In this document: piece by piece, positions 1-6,784 of the stretch
Numbering within the stretch: position 1 is the stretch's first letter
How the letters are laid out: every line of letters starts with the position of its first letter
From: Chthoniobacterales bacterium
GTDB taxonomy: Bacteria; Verrucomicrobiota; Verrucomicrobiia; Chthoniobacterales; UBA10450
DNA length: 7,236 nt
Reading direction: 5' to 3'
Assembly (NCBI GenBank): GCA_013695925.1
Contig: JACCZO010000265.1
Coordinates: 1-7,236 of the forward strand
Made by a program: the position numbers and the translations under genes
Notes under the pieces: generated by a model
What the model was told of the DNA's origin: nothing
The model's input: the letters and a program-made list of their open reading frames with translations, nothing else
Database searches by the model: none

Positions 1-9
1 TCGTTAGGC
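1..9 (-). repeat. GCCTAACGA motif, copy 1
   Basis: Exact copy on the minus strand, in the rarD coding direction, read as ..GC CTA ACG A.. (Leu128-Thr129) at the window edge. Confidence 0.6.
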
Positions 10-388
10 GCTCGCGCAGGATGATCGCGCCGAGGAGCACGTTGACGAGCGGCGACATGAAATAACCAAGGCTTGTCTCGAGGACTTGGCCGGCATTGAC
101 CGCCCAGATGAAAACGAACCAGTTGACCGCGATCGCGATGCCGCTGCCCGCGCAGAGCAGCGCGGTCCGGGTCGAGCGCAGGTTGCCGAGCACTTCCGGC
201 CAGCGCTTTTGCCAACTCAGGAGGAGGATCATAAAGACGCAGGTCCAGATGAAGCGGTGCGCGAGAATTTCCGAGGCCGGGATAAAACGAAGCAGCTTCC
301 AATAAACCGGCACCAGTCCCCAGGTCACGAACGCCGCCACCCCGGCGATGAACGCGGAGGTCTCGTGCGAGTCGCGCGTCGGTCTCAT
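1..388 (-). CDS. rarD: EamA/DMT-family transporter RarD, N-terminal part (3' end outside window)
   Basis: Only the first 129 codons are in the window; the gene runs off the left edge. The product is an inner-membrane drug/metabolite-superfamily transporter of the RarD type. RarD was named for a chloramphenicol-resistance association in other bacteria, but its physiological substrate is not established. The translation tracks the family closely: WGLVPVYWK at 23-31, EILAHRFIW at 40-48, NWFVFIWAVN at 89-98, VLETSLGYF at 102-110, PLVNVLLG at 113-120 and RERL at 125-128. Likely membrane segments lie near 12-32, 45-60, 75-95 and 105-124. The ATG at 388 is the first start after an in-frame TGA five codons upstream and has an AGGAG seven bases before it, so the start is secure. 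It is transcribed divergently from the helicase gene. Recognition is from remembered E. coli RarD-type sequence; the missing half prevents a check of the second EamA repeat. Confidence 0.9.
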   Translation of the reverse strand, partial: MRPTRDSHETSAFIAGVAAFVTWGLVPVYWKLLRFIPASEILAHRFIWTCVFMILLLSWQKRWPEVLGNLRSTRTALLCAGSGIAIAVNWFVFIWAVNAGQVLETSLGYFMSPLVNVLLGAIILRERLT

Positions 389-395
389 GGCGCGG

Positions 396-400
396 CTCCT
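396..400 (-). promoter_or_regulatory. Shine-Dalgarno of rarD
   Basis: AGGAG on the minus strand lies seven bases upstream of the ATG at 388 and fixes the rarD start. It is the only clear Shine-Dalgarno in the window. The 83-bp divergent spacer (389-471) should also hold promoters for rarD and the helicase gene, but I see no convincing -35/-10 pair on either strand. Confidence 0.7.
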
Positions 401-471
401 ATTTCACGGAAAAGAGCCATGGGCAACCGGCAGGCGATTGCGCCGACTCGTCCGCGCGTGGACTCTGCGCG

Positions 472-3400
472 GTGATTGCGCTGACCGAGAAACTGCTTTA
501 CGGCGCCGGTGGCTGGCAGGCGATAAAGGCTGCGCGCGAGCTGGTTCAGGCTGGCCGGGTCTCAGGTGCAAGCTACGAGCCGCCGCTCCTGCAGGGCGAG
601 GTGCGCGAGGGGCAGAAGCGGTATCGGGCGGGCCTGCGGATTCGGAGCGCGAGCGATATCGAAAACATCTGTACCTGCCGGGAATCGCGCGACTGGGGAA
701 AAGTCTGCGCGCATTCGCTCGCCGTCGGGCTGGCCTATCTCGTGCCGTTGCCGCCGGCCGCAGCCACGCCGCCCGCCTCCCGGATCGAACCGGCGCCGCT
801 CAATGCGCGCTTCGTCTCGTTAGGCGAGCCGGGAGCGCGCCCGATCGAGCTGCATTTGATTCTCCCGCCGAATTTCCGCGGAGCGTGGGGGAAAGGGCAG
901 ATCATGGTCTGCCTAGAAGCGGAGTTTGCCGGGCGCCGGGTCGTGCTCGATGCGCTCCCGCCGGGCGAGCGCTTCGGATGTGACGATTTCGATTTGCCCG
1001 CGCTCAACTCGTTAGAGTCGGAGGCGGCCAGCGTGAACATTCTCTCGGCCGAGGCGTTTCTGCGCTGGTTGCCGGCCCTGCGGGGACATCCGCGGCTCGG
1101 GTTTGGCAAATCGGCGCCGGCCCGGGTTCTGGGCGAACCTTTTCGCCCGAAGATCACTTTCCGAAAGGCGGGCGACGGCTTCGAGTTGACCGCTCGCCTC
1201 GCGGCAAACGAGACCCCGTTGCTCGCCGGGCCGGATTCATGGCTGCTCCGCGGCTACGATTTTCTTGAAATCGGGAGCGCACTGCCGCCTCCCCTAACAA
1301 ACGTCTTGCGCGAGCCGCTGCGGCTTCGAAGCGAAGAGGCGGACGAATTCCTGGCGCTCGAACTTCCGCTCTGGCGCGGAGTGGCGGACGTCGAACTACC
1401 CCTGGGGATTGCACTGCCCGAGGCAGGGGAAGCGCAGCCGTCGTTCCGCCTCCAGCTGGAAGGTTCGCTGCAACATCTGCGCGCAATTCTTCGCTGCCAG
1501 TATGGCGAACGTCCGCCATTTTTGCCGCTGTTCGATCCGGAAAAGCGCTTTGTGTTTCGTCAAGGCGAACGCCTGTTCGTGAGGAATCTGGCGGTCGAAA
1601 AAGAGGCGGTCGCGCGGATGGAGCGCGCTGGGTTCACCCTCGCGCGCGAGGTTTTCGAAATGCGCGATTCCGGCCGGATCGTGCGTTTCTTTGCCTTCGA
1701 TTTCCCGACCCTGCCGCCGGAGTGGGAGATTTCCGTATCCCCGCGGCTGGAGAAGGCGAGTAGCGAACTCGAGCCGGTCTCACCCACGATCGAGATCGTG
1801 CGTTCGGGGGAAGATTGGTTCGAGCTCAAATACTCCGTCGCGAGCGGGGCCGGGGAGGGGATTCCGCTGGCCGAGGTGCAGCGTCTCCTCCGCTCCGGGC
1901 AAAGCCAGACCCGCCTAACGAACGGAAAGATCGCGGTCCTGAACCCGGACGCGCTGGACGATTTCGAGCAAGTCCTGCGCGACGCCGAACCGCGGCAAAG
2001 CCAGCCCGGAGTCTACAGGCTGAAAAGTATGCAGGCTGCTTACCTGGCGCAGACGGCAGAGGAAATCGGCGCCCGCATGCTCGGCGCCTCACAGCTCTTT
2101 CGGCAGGAGCCGTCCATTACCGCGCTCGGCCCGCTCGTGGAGCAACTGCGCGATTACCAGCGGACCGGCGTGCAATGGCTGGCCGCGCTCGCCGCGCAAA
2201 ATCTCGGCGGCATCCTGGCGGACGAGATGGGCCTCGGCAAAACGGTCCAGACTCTCGCCTTCCTGCGCCTCGACCGCGGCCACGGTCCGGCCCTGATTGT
2301 TTGCCCGACCTCGCTCCTCCCCAACTGGCAGCGCGAGGCGGCTAGGTTCACCCCGGAGTTGAAAGTGCTGCGAATCGACGGCCCAGAGCGCGCAGAAAAA
2401 ATCGCCCGCCTCGCCCGGCACGATCTTGGCCTAACGAGTTACGGGTTGCTCCGGCGCGACGCCGAACTCTACGCCGGGATGGCCTTGAGCACGGTCGTCC
2501 TCGACGAAGCGCAGCATATCAAAAACCCCGACACCCAAAACGCCCGGGCCGCCTTCAGCCTCGGCGCGCGGCGGCGCTTTGTCCTCACCGGCACCCCGAT
2601 GGAAAACTCGGTCCGCGATCTCTGGTCGCTGATGAATTTCGTCGCCCCCGGTTATCTCGGGACGCGAAACGATTTCCGCGAACGCTACGAGCGGCCGCTG
2701 GCGAGCGGGCCGGAGCCGGTTCTGCAACGGCGCCTGGCGCGCCGGCTGCGCCCTTTCCTCCTTCGTCGCCGCAAAGCCGACGTCGCGCGCGAGCTTCCGG
2801 AAAAAATTGAACAGATCCTGCCGTGCGAGCTCGGCCCGGCCCAGCGCGCTACTTACCAGACGATCCTGCGCGAGATTCAGCAGGGCCTCGGAGCGGGCGG
2901 GGCCAACGACGGCGCCAACCGAATGAAAATGCTGACCGGCCTGCTCCGCCTGCGGCAGACCTGCTGTGATCTGCGCCTGCTCGGTCTGAGTCCGGGGAGC
3001 GCAGGCGACTCGCCTGCCGTGTCACGCGACTCGCGGGACACCTCCGGGGTTTTTCGCGAGTCGCCAAAAACAACGGGCGAGGTCGCCCGCGCTCCCCGGG
3101 CGGAGGAAGCCGACTCCTCGGCCAAGCTCCAGCTGCTCGATGAACTGCTTGGCGAAATTATCGACGGCGGGCATCGCGTCCTCATCTTCAGCCAGTTTGT
3201 GAAGATGCTCGATCTCATCCGGGCGCGGTTGGAGGCGAACGGGACCGCATACTGTTACCTCGCCGGCCTAACGAAGGATCGGCAGGCACAGGTCGATCGC
3301 TTTCAAAACGACGAGGCGATTCCGGTTTTTCTCATCAGCTTGAAGGCGGGCGGCGTCGGCCTGAACCTCTCCGCGGCCGACACCGTGATCCATTTCGACC

Positions 3401-3624
3401 CGTGGTGGAATGCGGCGGTCGAGGCGCAGGCAACCGACCGGGCCCACCGCATCGGACAGAAACGGGTCGTCACCTCCTACAAGTTGATCGCGCGGGACAC
3501 AGTGGAGGAAAAGATTCTCCATCTGCAAAAGCGGAAGCGGGAACTGGCCAGCGCCATGCTCGAGACCGAGGAACCGCTCATGACCGGCCTAACGACCGCC
3601 GACCTGTCCGAATTGCTGGCCTAG
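472..3624 (+). CDS. SWIM zinc-finger SNF2-family DEAD/DEAH helicase (ATPase)
   Basis: A 1050-aa Swi2/Snf2 superfamily-2 ATPase, expected to translocate on double-stranded DNA in the cytoplasm and remodel protein-DNA complexes; its target is unknown. A SWIM finger lies at 67-81 (C67-x-C69...C79-x-H81). Residues about 90-545 form a divergent region in the place usually held by a bacterial SNF2-associated domain. The ATPase core follows: motif I DEMGLGKT 584-591, Ia LIVCPTSLLPNW 608-619, II DEAQ 678-681, III LTGTP 705-709, IV LIFSQF 904-909, V SLKAGGVGLNL 956-966 and VI QATDRAHRIGQ 986-996. All catalytic motifs look intact. The GTG at 472 is the first possible start after an in-frame stop at 349-351; it has no clear Shine-Dalgarno. 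Residues 841-876 are encoded by a palindromic repeat inserted in frame between the lobes, at a point where homologues normally run from the LRLRQTCCD segment to a KLxLLxELL helix. It may be cotranscribed with the TolB/TPR gene 45 bp downstream. Confidence 0.95.
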   Translation: MIALTEKLLYGAGGWQAIKAARELVQAGRVSGASYEPPLLQGEVREGQKRYRAGLRIRSASDIENICTCRESRDWGKVCAHSLAVGLAYLVPLPPAAATPPASRIEPAPLNARFVSLGEPGARPIELHLILPPNFRGAWGKGQIMVCLEAEFAGRRVVLDALPPGERFGCDDFDLPALNSLESEAASVNILSAEAFLRWLPALRGHPRLGFGKSAPARVLGEPFRPKITFRKAGDGFELTARLAANETPLLAGPDSWLLRGYDFLEIGSALPPPLTNVLREPLRLRSEEADEFLALELPLWRGVADVELPLGIALPEAGEAQPSFRLQLEGSLQHLRAILRCQYGERPPFLPLFDPEKRFVFRQGERLFVRNLAVEKEAVARMERAGFTLAREVFEMRDSGRIVRFFAFDFPTLPPEWEISVSPRLEKASSELEPVSPTIEIVRSGEDWFELKYSVASGAGEGIPLAEVQRLLRSGQSQTRLTNGKIAVLNPDALDDFEQVLRDAEPRQSQPGVYRLKSMQAAYLAQTAEEIGARMLGASQLFRQEPSITALGPLVEQLRDYQRTGVQWLAALAAQNLGGILADEMGLGKTVQTLAFLRLDRGHGPALIVCPTSLLPNWQREAARFTPELKVLRIDGPERAEKIARLARHDLGLTSYGLLRRDAELYAGMALSTVVLDEAQHIKNPDTQNARAAFSLGARRRFVLTGTPMENSVRDLWSLMNFVAPGYLGTRNDFRERYERPLASGPEPVLQRRLARRLRPFLLRRRKADVARELPEKIEQILPCELGPAQRATYQTILREIQQGLGAGGANDGANRMKMLTGLLRLRQTCCDLRLLGLSPGSAGDSPAVSRDSRDTSGVFRESPKTTGEVARAPRAEEADSSAKLQLLDELLGEIIDGGHRVLIFSQFVKMLDLIRARLEANGTAYCYLAGLTKDRQAQVDRFQNDEAIPVFLISLKAGGVGLNLSAADTVIHFDPWWNAAVEAQATDRAHRIGQKRVVTSYKLIARDTVEEKILHLQKRKRELASAMLETEEPLMTGLTTADLSELLA
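817..825 (-). repeat. GCCTAACGA motif, copy 2
   Basis: Exact copy on the strand opposite the helicase coding strand, where it reads TCG TTA GGC (Ser116-Leu117-Gly118). The protein-level meaning therefore differs entirely from that of the other copies. Confidence 0.6.
1913..1921 (+). repeat. GCCTAACGA motif, copy 3
   Basis: Exact copy in the helicase, read as CGC CTA ACG A (Arg481-Leu482-Thr483), followed by an AAC codon. Confidence 0.6.
2429..2437 (+). repeat. GCCTAACGA motif, copy 4
   Basis: Exact copy in the helicase, read as GGC CTA ACG A (Gly653-Leu654-Thr655), followed by an AGT codon. Confidence 0.6.
2992..3099. repeat. 108-bp palindrome-rich element inserted in frame in the SNF2 helicase gene
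   Basis: The element is bounded by perfect 11-bp inverted repeats (CCGGGGAGCGC at 2992-3002, GCGCTCCCCGG at 3089-3099). The inverted similarity extends to about 25 bp per end with two mismatches and one indel. Inside are four consecutive short palindromes with GCGAnTCGC-like cores: 3001-3017 (8+1+8, perfect), 3019-3041 (11+1+11, one mismatch), 3049-3071 (11+1+11, one mismatch) and 3074-3089 (7+2+7). There is no stop in the helicase frame; it encodes residues 841-876, rich in S, R, D, P and T and unlike helicase sequence. No target-site duplication is evident in the flanks, and no transposase is nearby. It resembles a REP/MITE-like non-autonomous element. I associate similar repeats with soil Verrucomicrobia, but from memory only. 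Confidence 0.8.
3266..3274 (+). repeat. GCCTAACGA motif, copy 5
   Basis: Exact copy in the helicase, read as GGC CTA ACG A (Gly932-Leu933-Thr934), followed by an AAG codon. Confidence 0.6.
3587..3595 (+). repeat. GCCTAACGA motif, copy 6
   Basis: Exact copy near the helicase C-terminus, read as GGC CTA ACG A (Gly1039-Leu1040-Thr1041), followed by an ACC codon. Confidence 0.6.
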
Positions 3625-3669
3625 TTTCCGATCCTTGCCGCTCGCCCCATCTCGCGGCATAACCATCAG

Positions 3670-5679
3670 GTGGCCCTGCATTTGAGCGATGGATCCGCGA
3701 CTTCCCGGGCGGCGAAAGTGAAGCAGTTCTTCATCGAGCTGAAACGCCGCAAGGTTTATCGCGTCGCGGTCGCGTATGTCGTCGTCGCCTGGGTCGTAGT
3801 CCAGGTCGCGACCCAGGTCTTTCCGTTTTTCGAAATCCCGAACTGGACCGTGCGCCTGGTCATCCTCGTGCTTTGCCTCGGCTTTCCCATCGCGCTCGTC
3901 CTCGCCTGGGCCTATGACCTCACGCCCTCGGGAATCAAGCGCACGGAGGATTTGCGCGCCGCCGCGCCAATCCCGCCGCGCCCCGCGGTGGAGGTGCCCG
4001 AGAAAAGCATCGCGGTGCTTCCTTTTGAAAACCTGAGCGATGACCGCGAGAACACCTTTTTTGCCGATGGCGTGCATGACGACATTCTCTCCAGCTTGGC
4101 GCGCATCGCCGACCTGAAGGTGATCAGCCGCACCTCGGTGCAGCAGTACCGGGGCAGCGCCCGCAACCTGCGCGAGATCGCGGAAGCGCTCGGCGTCGCG
4201 CATGTCCTCGAAGGCACGGTGCGCCGCTCCGGGAACCGGGTGCGGGTGAACGCCCAGCTGATTAATGCCCGGACCGACGCCCACGTCTGGGCCGAGACTT
4301 TCGACCGTGAATTGACCGACCTGTTCGCGATCCAGAGCGAGCTGGCGGAGCGGATCGTGCGGGCGCTCCAGGCCAATCTCTCGCCGCGGGAAATGGCGGG
4401 CCTGCAGGTGGCGCCGACGCGGAATCTCGAGGCCTACGATCTCTACATCCGCGCGCGCGAACTCTTTCGCTGGAGCGGGATCGGCGACCCGCAGGAGAAC
4501 GGGGCCAAGGGGCTGCCCCTGCTCGAACGCGCGGTCGCGCTCGACCCGCAATTTGCCCTCGCCTATTACCTCGCCTCGCGCATTCATGGCGAGCTTTACT
4601 GGTTCGGCTACGACAAGAGCGCGCAGCGGCTGGCGCAGGCAAAAGATGCGGCCGAGACCGCGCTGCGGGTGCGGCCGGAGATGGGCGAAGGACATCTCGC
4701 GCTGGCTTTCTATCACTACTACTCGGCGCGTGATTATGCAGCCGCCATCCGCGAGCTGACCCTGGCGCAGCGCACTTTGCCTAACGACGCCGAGGTGGCG
4801 GGCGCGCTCGGCATGATCGATCGCCGGCGCGGCCGCTGGGAGGAATCGATTCTGCACTCCGAGCGCGCGCGCCAGCTCGATCCGCGCAATATCTCGGCCT
4901 TTTGGAATTTGTCCGAGACATTAACCTACCTGCGACGTTACGCCGAGGCCGATGCGCTCCTCGCCGCCGCCCAGGTGATCGTGCCGGACGCTTACATGAT
5001 TCCGATCGCGCGCGCCGAGCTCGCGCTGCGCGCGGAAGGGGATCCGGCACCCTTGCGCAAGACCTTGCAGCGGGTGCCCTCGGAGTTCGACCCGGGCGGC
5101 GCGGTGACGACGATCGCGGTCCGCCTCGCCCTGATGGAACGCGATTACGACGAAGCCGAGCGCCAGCTGGGAGAATGTTCGCAGCTGAAATTCAACGACT
5201 TCGGGCTGGCCGGTTTTGCCGGCGCCCTGGATGACTACACCGTGCCGCGCGAATGGTATGCGGGGTTGATTGCCGAGGGGCGCGGAAACGAAACGGCCGC
5301 GCAGGAGACATTTGAGGAAGCCCTCAAGGTGGTCCGGGCGGACTCGGCCCGTTCGCCGGACGACCCGAAAACACTGGTCATGCTAGGGCTTATCCTGGCC
5401 ATGCTTGGGCGCGCGGAGGAAGCGATCGCGGCTGGCGAACGCGGAGTGCAAAGGCTGCCAATCGCGGCCGATGCCCTGGACGGCCCGCTTCTGGCGGTCA
5501 ATTTGGCGGTCATCTACACGCAGCTCGGAGAGCGCGAGCGCGCCTTGGCGGAGTTATCGAAGCTCGTTAAGCTACCGGGCGGGCCGACCTCGGGGACGCT
5601 GCGGATCGAGCCACAGTGGGACTCGCTGCGAGACGATCCGGAGTTCCAGGAATTGCTGAAACCGCAACCCGCTAACTGA
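3670..5679 (+). CDS. Membrane-anchored TolB/FlgO-like domain protein with TPR repeats
   Basis: A 669-aa protein of a widespread but poorly characterised class. A short cytoplasmic start (FFIELKRRKVYRVAVAY at 20-36) leads into two membrane segments near 31-50 and 60-81, followed by the typical LTPSGIKRTEDL at 84-95. Residues about 112-240 are a TolB/FlgO-like module (KSIAVLPFENLSDD 112-125, FADGVHDDILSSLARI 131-146, VLEGTVRRSGNRVRVNAQL 179-197, HVWAETFDREL 205-215). In related proteins this module often follows an adenylate-cyclase or winged-helix domain; neither is present here. From about 250 to 635 the chain is helical with TPR-like units (for example 282-303, 324-350, 373-404, 567-596 and 608-632). 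A scaffolding or signalling role is plausible; no catalytic site is seen. The GTG at 3670 gives the longest form. A GTG at 3718 (residue 17) fits the family start at least as well; neither has a strong Shine-Dalgarno. The last 8 bp overlap the convergent hupE-like gene. Confidence 0.88.
   Translation: MALHLSDGSATSRAAKVKQFFIELKRRKVYRVAVAYVVVAWVVVQVATQVFPFFEIPNWTVRLVILVLCLGFPIALVLAWAYDLTPSGIKRTEDLRAAAPIPPRPAVEVPEKSIAVLPFENLSDDRENTFFADGVHDDILSSLARIADLKVISRTSVQQYRGSARNLREIAEALGVAHVLEGTVRRSGNRVRVNAQLINARTDAHVWAETFDRELTDLFAIQSELAERIVRALQANLSPREMAGLQVAPTRNLEAYDLYIRARELFRWSGIGDPQENGAKGLPLLERAVALDPQFALAYYLASRIHGELYWFGYDKSAQRLAQAKDAAETALRVRPEMGEGHLALAFYHYYSARDYAAAIRELTLAQRTLPNDAEVAGALGMIDRRRGRWEESILHSERARQLDPRNISAFWNLSETLTYLRRYAEADALLAAAQVIVPDAYMIPIARAELALRAEGDPAPLRKTLQRVPSEFDPGGAVTTIAVRLALMERDYDEAERQLGECSQLKFNDFGLAGFAGALDDYTVPREWYAGLIAEGRGNETAAQETFEEALKVVRADSARSPDDPKTLVMLGLILAMLGRAEEAIAAGERGVQRLPIAADALDGPLLAVNLAVIYTQLGERERALAELSKLVKLPGGPTSGTLRIEPQWDSLRDDPEFQELLKPQPAN
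4779..4787 (+). repeat. GCCTAACGA motif, copy 7
   Basis: Exact copy in the TolB/TPR gene in a different codon register: TTG CCT AAC GAC (Leu370-Pro371-Asn372-Asp373). This is the last exact copy in the window. Confidence 0.6.
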
Positions 5680-6739
5680 AGAACACGCGCTGCACCAGCC
5701 AGCAGCCGCCGGCCGCGGCGACGACGATCGACGCCACCGGAATTGCGACGCGCATGAGCCGCGGAGTTTTCCGCAGCCAGAGGAGAATGGGGAGGAGAAT
5801 AGCCGCGATGCAAAGTTGGCCCGCTTCCACCCCGAGGTTGAATCCGGCAAGAGGCGCCACGCTGGATAAGCCGCCATCGGCCACGCCCATTTCGCGCAGG
5901 ACCCCGGCAAAACCCATCCCGTGGATGAGTCCGAAAGCAAATGTCAGCAGCCAGCGCCCGTGCAGTTTGCCATCGCCTCGCAGCAGATTCTCCAGACCGA
6001 CATAGACAATCGAGGCCGCGATGGCGGCTTCAATCCAGCGACTTGGCAACTGGACGAGTCCAAAGGTCGAAAGCGCGAGAGTCAGAGAGTGAGCAACCGT
6101 AAAGCAGGTAATGAGAAGCGCCGCCTGCCGGAGATTACGGCAGACAATCAGGAGACCGAAAAGAAAGAGCAGATGATCGTAGCCGGTCAGAATATGCTGA
6201 ATGCCTAACAAGAAAAAGTCGAGGAAGGTGTGACTGGAAGGGGGGCCGGCGGCTTCATCGGGGACGAATGTCGCCGTGGTTTCCCGGCTACTGAAAAGGC
6301 CACGCGCGAGTTCATTGCCGGAAGCGCCCAGCGCGACGAACGACTGCCGATGACCGAAAGGCATCTCCGGGACGAGTTGCGAACGAACCGTGATGGGCTG
6401 GACTCCGGATGTCCAAGGATAACTATAGGTAAACTCGACGTTCTTGTTCTGATCTAGCTTTGCCGCGGTGGAGGCGGGCTCCATCTGTACGCCGCCCACC
6501 TCGAGACTCAAGGCACGACGGGCAAGGGCGTCCAATTTACTTTGAATCTTGCTTCCACCTTGCCGGACGGCTTCCGGATCTTCCGCGATCACGGTCGAGA
6601 TATCACTCTCGTTATAGGTCAGGACCGTGCTGAGATTGCCCGGCTCCAGTTGCAGGTGGACGGAGCTTAAGCCCGGATCGTGCGCAAAGGCACCCAGCGC
6701 CGAAAGCAGAAATAGCAAACCGATCGCCAGGCGTGTCAT
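5672..6739 (-). CDS. HupE/UreJ_2 family membrane protein
   Basis: A 355-aa protein with a signal peptide (hydrophobic 4-18, AFA at 17-19) predicted to leave a mature N-terminus beginning HDPG at 20. Residues 20-165 form an extracytoplasmic domain. Residues about 171-352 hold six or seven membrane segments with the family's signature residues: HILTGYDH 182-189, TVAHSLTLAL 214-223, IVYVGLENLL 244-253, FGLIHGMGFAGVLRE 269-283 and FNLGVEAGQ 300-308. HupE and UreJ relatives are linked to nickel or cobalt uptake for hydrogenase and urease. The HupE_UreJ_2 branch is much wider, its substrate is unproven, and neither enzyme is encoded here. The repeated His and Asp residues in the membrane part fit metal transport, as inference only. 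The ATG at 6739 directly precedes the signal peptide, but no Shine-Dalgarno is visible before it. The gene is slightly less GC-rich by eye than the helicase and TPR genes. Confidence 0.88.
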   Translation of the reverse strand: MTRLAIGLLFLLSALGAFAHDPGLSSVHLQLEPGNLSTVLTYNESDISTVIAEDPEAVRQGGSKIQSKLDALARRALSLEVGGVQMEPASTAAKLDQNKNVEFTYSYPWTSGVQPITVRSQLVPEMPFGHRQSFVALGASGNELARGLFSSRETTATFVPDEAAGPPSSHTFLDFFLLGIQHILTGYDHLLFLFGLLIVCRNLRQAALLITCFTVAHSLTLALSTFGLVQLPSRWIEAAIAASIVYVGLENLLRGDGKLHGRWLLTFAFGLIHGMGFAGVLREMGVADGGLSSVAPLAGFNLGVEAGQLCIAAILLPILLWLRKTPRLMRVAIPVASIVVAAAGGCWLVQRVFFS

Positions 6740-6784
6740 AAGGTTGGAGATTTCAAGGTTCGTTGCGCTGGGGGCGATAAGCGA

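Noticed and set aside
394..418. GGCTC/GAGCC inverted repeat overlapping the rarD Shine-Dalgarno as a regulatory hairpin
   Set aside because: Five base pairs around a 15-nt loop are not more than chance in this sequence.
348..983. 211-codon open frame on the plus strand
   Set aside because: It overlaps rarD antisense and the helicase N-terminus, including the SWIM finger, in another frame. Its product is an Arg/Ala-rich translation without domains.
2992..3099. CRISPR-like array from the repeated GCGAnTCGC cores
   Set aside because: The units are adjacent palindromes of differing sequence with no regular spacers, all within a coding region; a REP/MITE-like element fits better.
3636..3659. Hairpin TGCCGC/GCGGCA between the helicase and TPR genes as a terminator
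   Set aside because: Only a 6-bp stem with a 12-nt loop and no U-tract, just before the next start; too weak to call.
3589..4857. 422-codon open frame on the minus strand
   Set aside because: It is antisense to the helicase 3' end and the TolB/TPR gene, whose translation is clearly that of a known family. The antisense product has no recognisable domain; long antisense frames are expected in GC-rich coding DNA.
5921..6457. Two plus-strand open frames (5921-6208 and 6230-6457)
   Set aside because: Both are antisense to the HupE/UreJ_2 gene, whose minus-strand translation is well supported.
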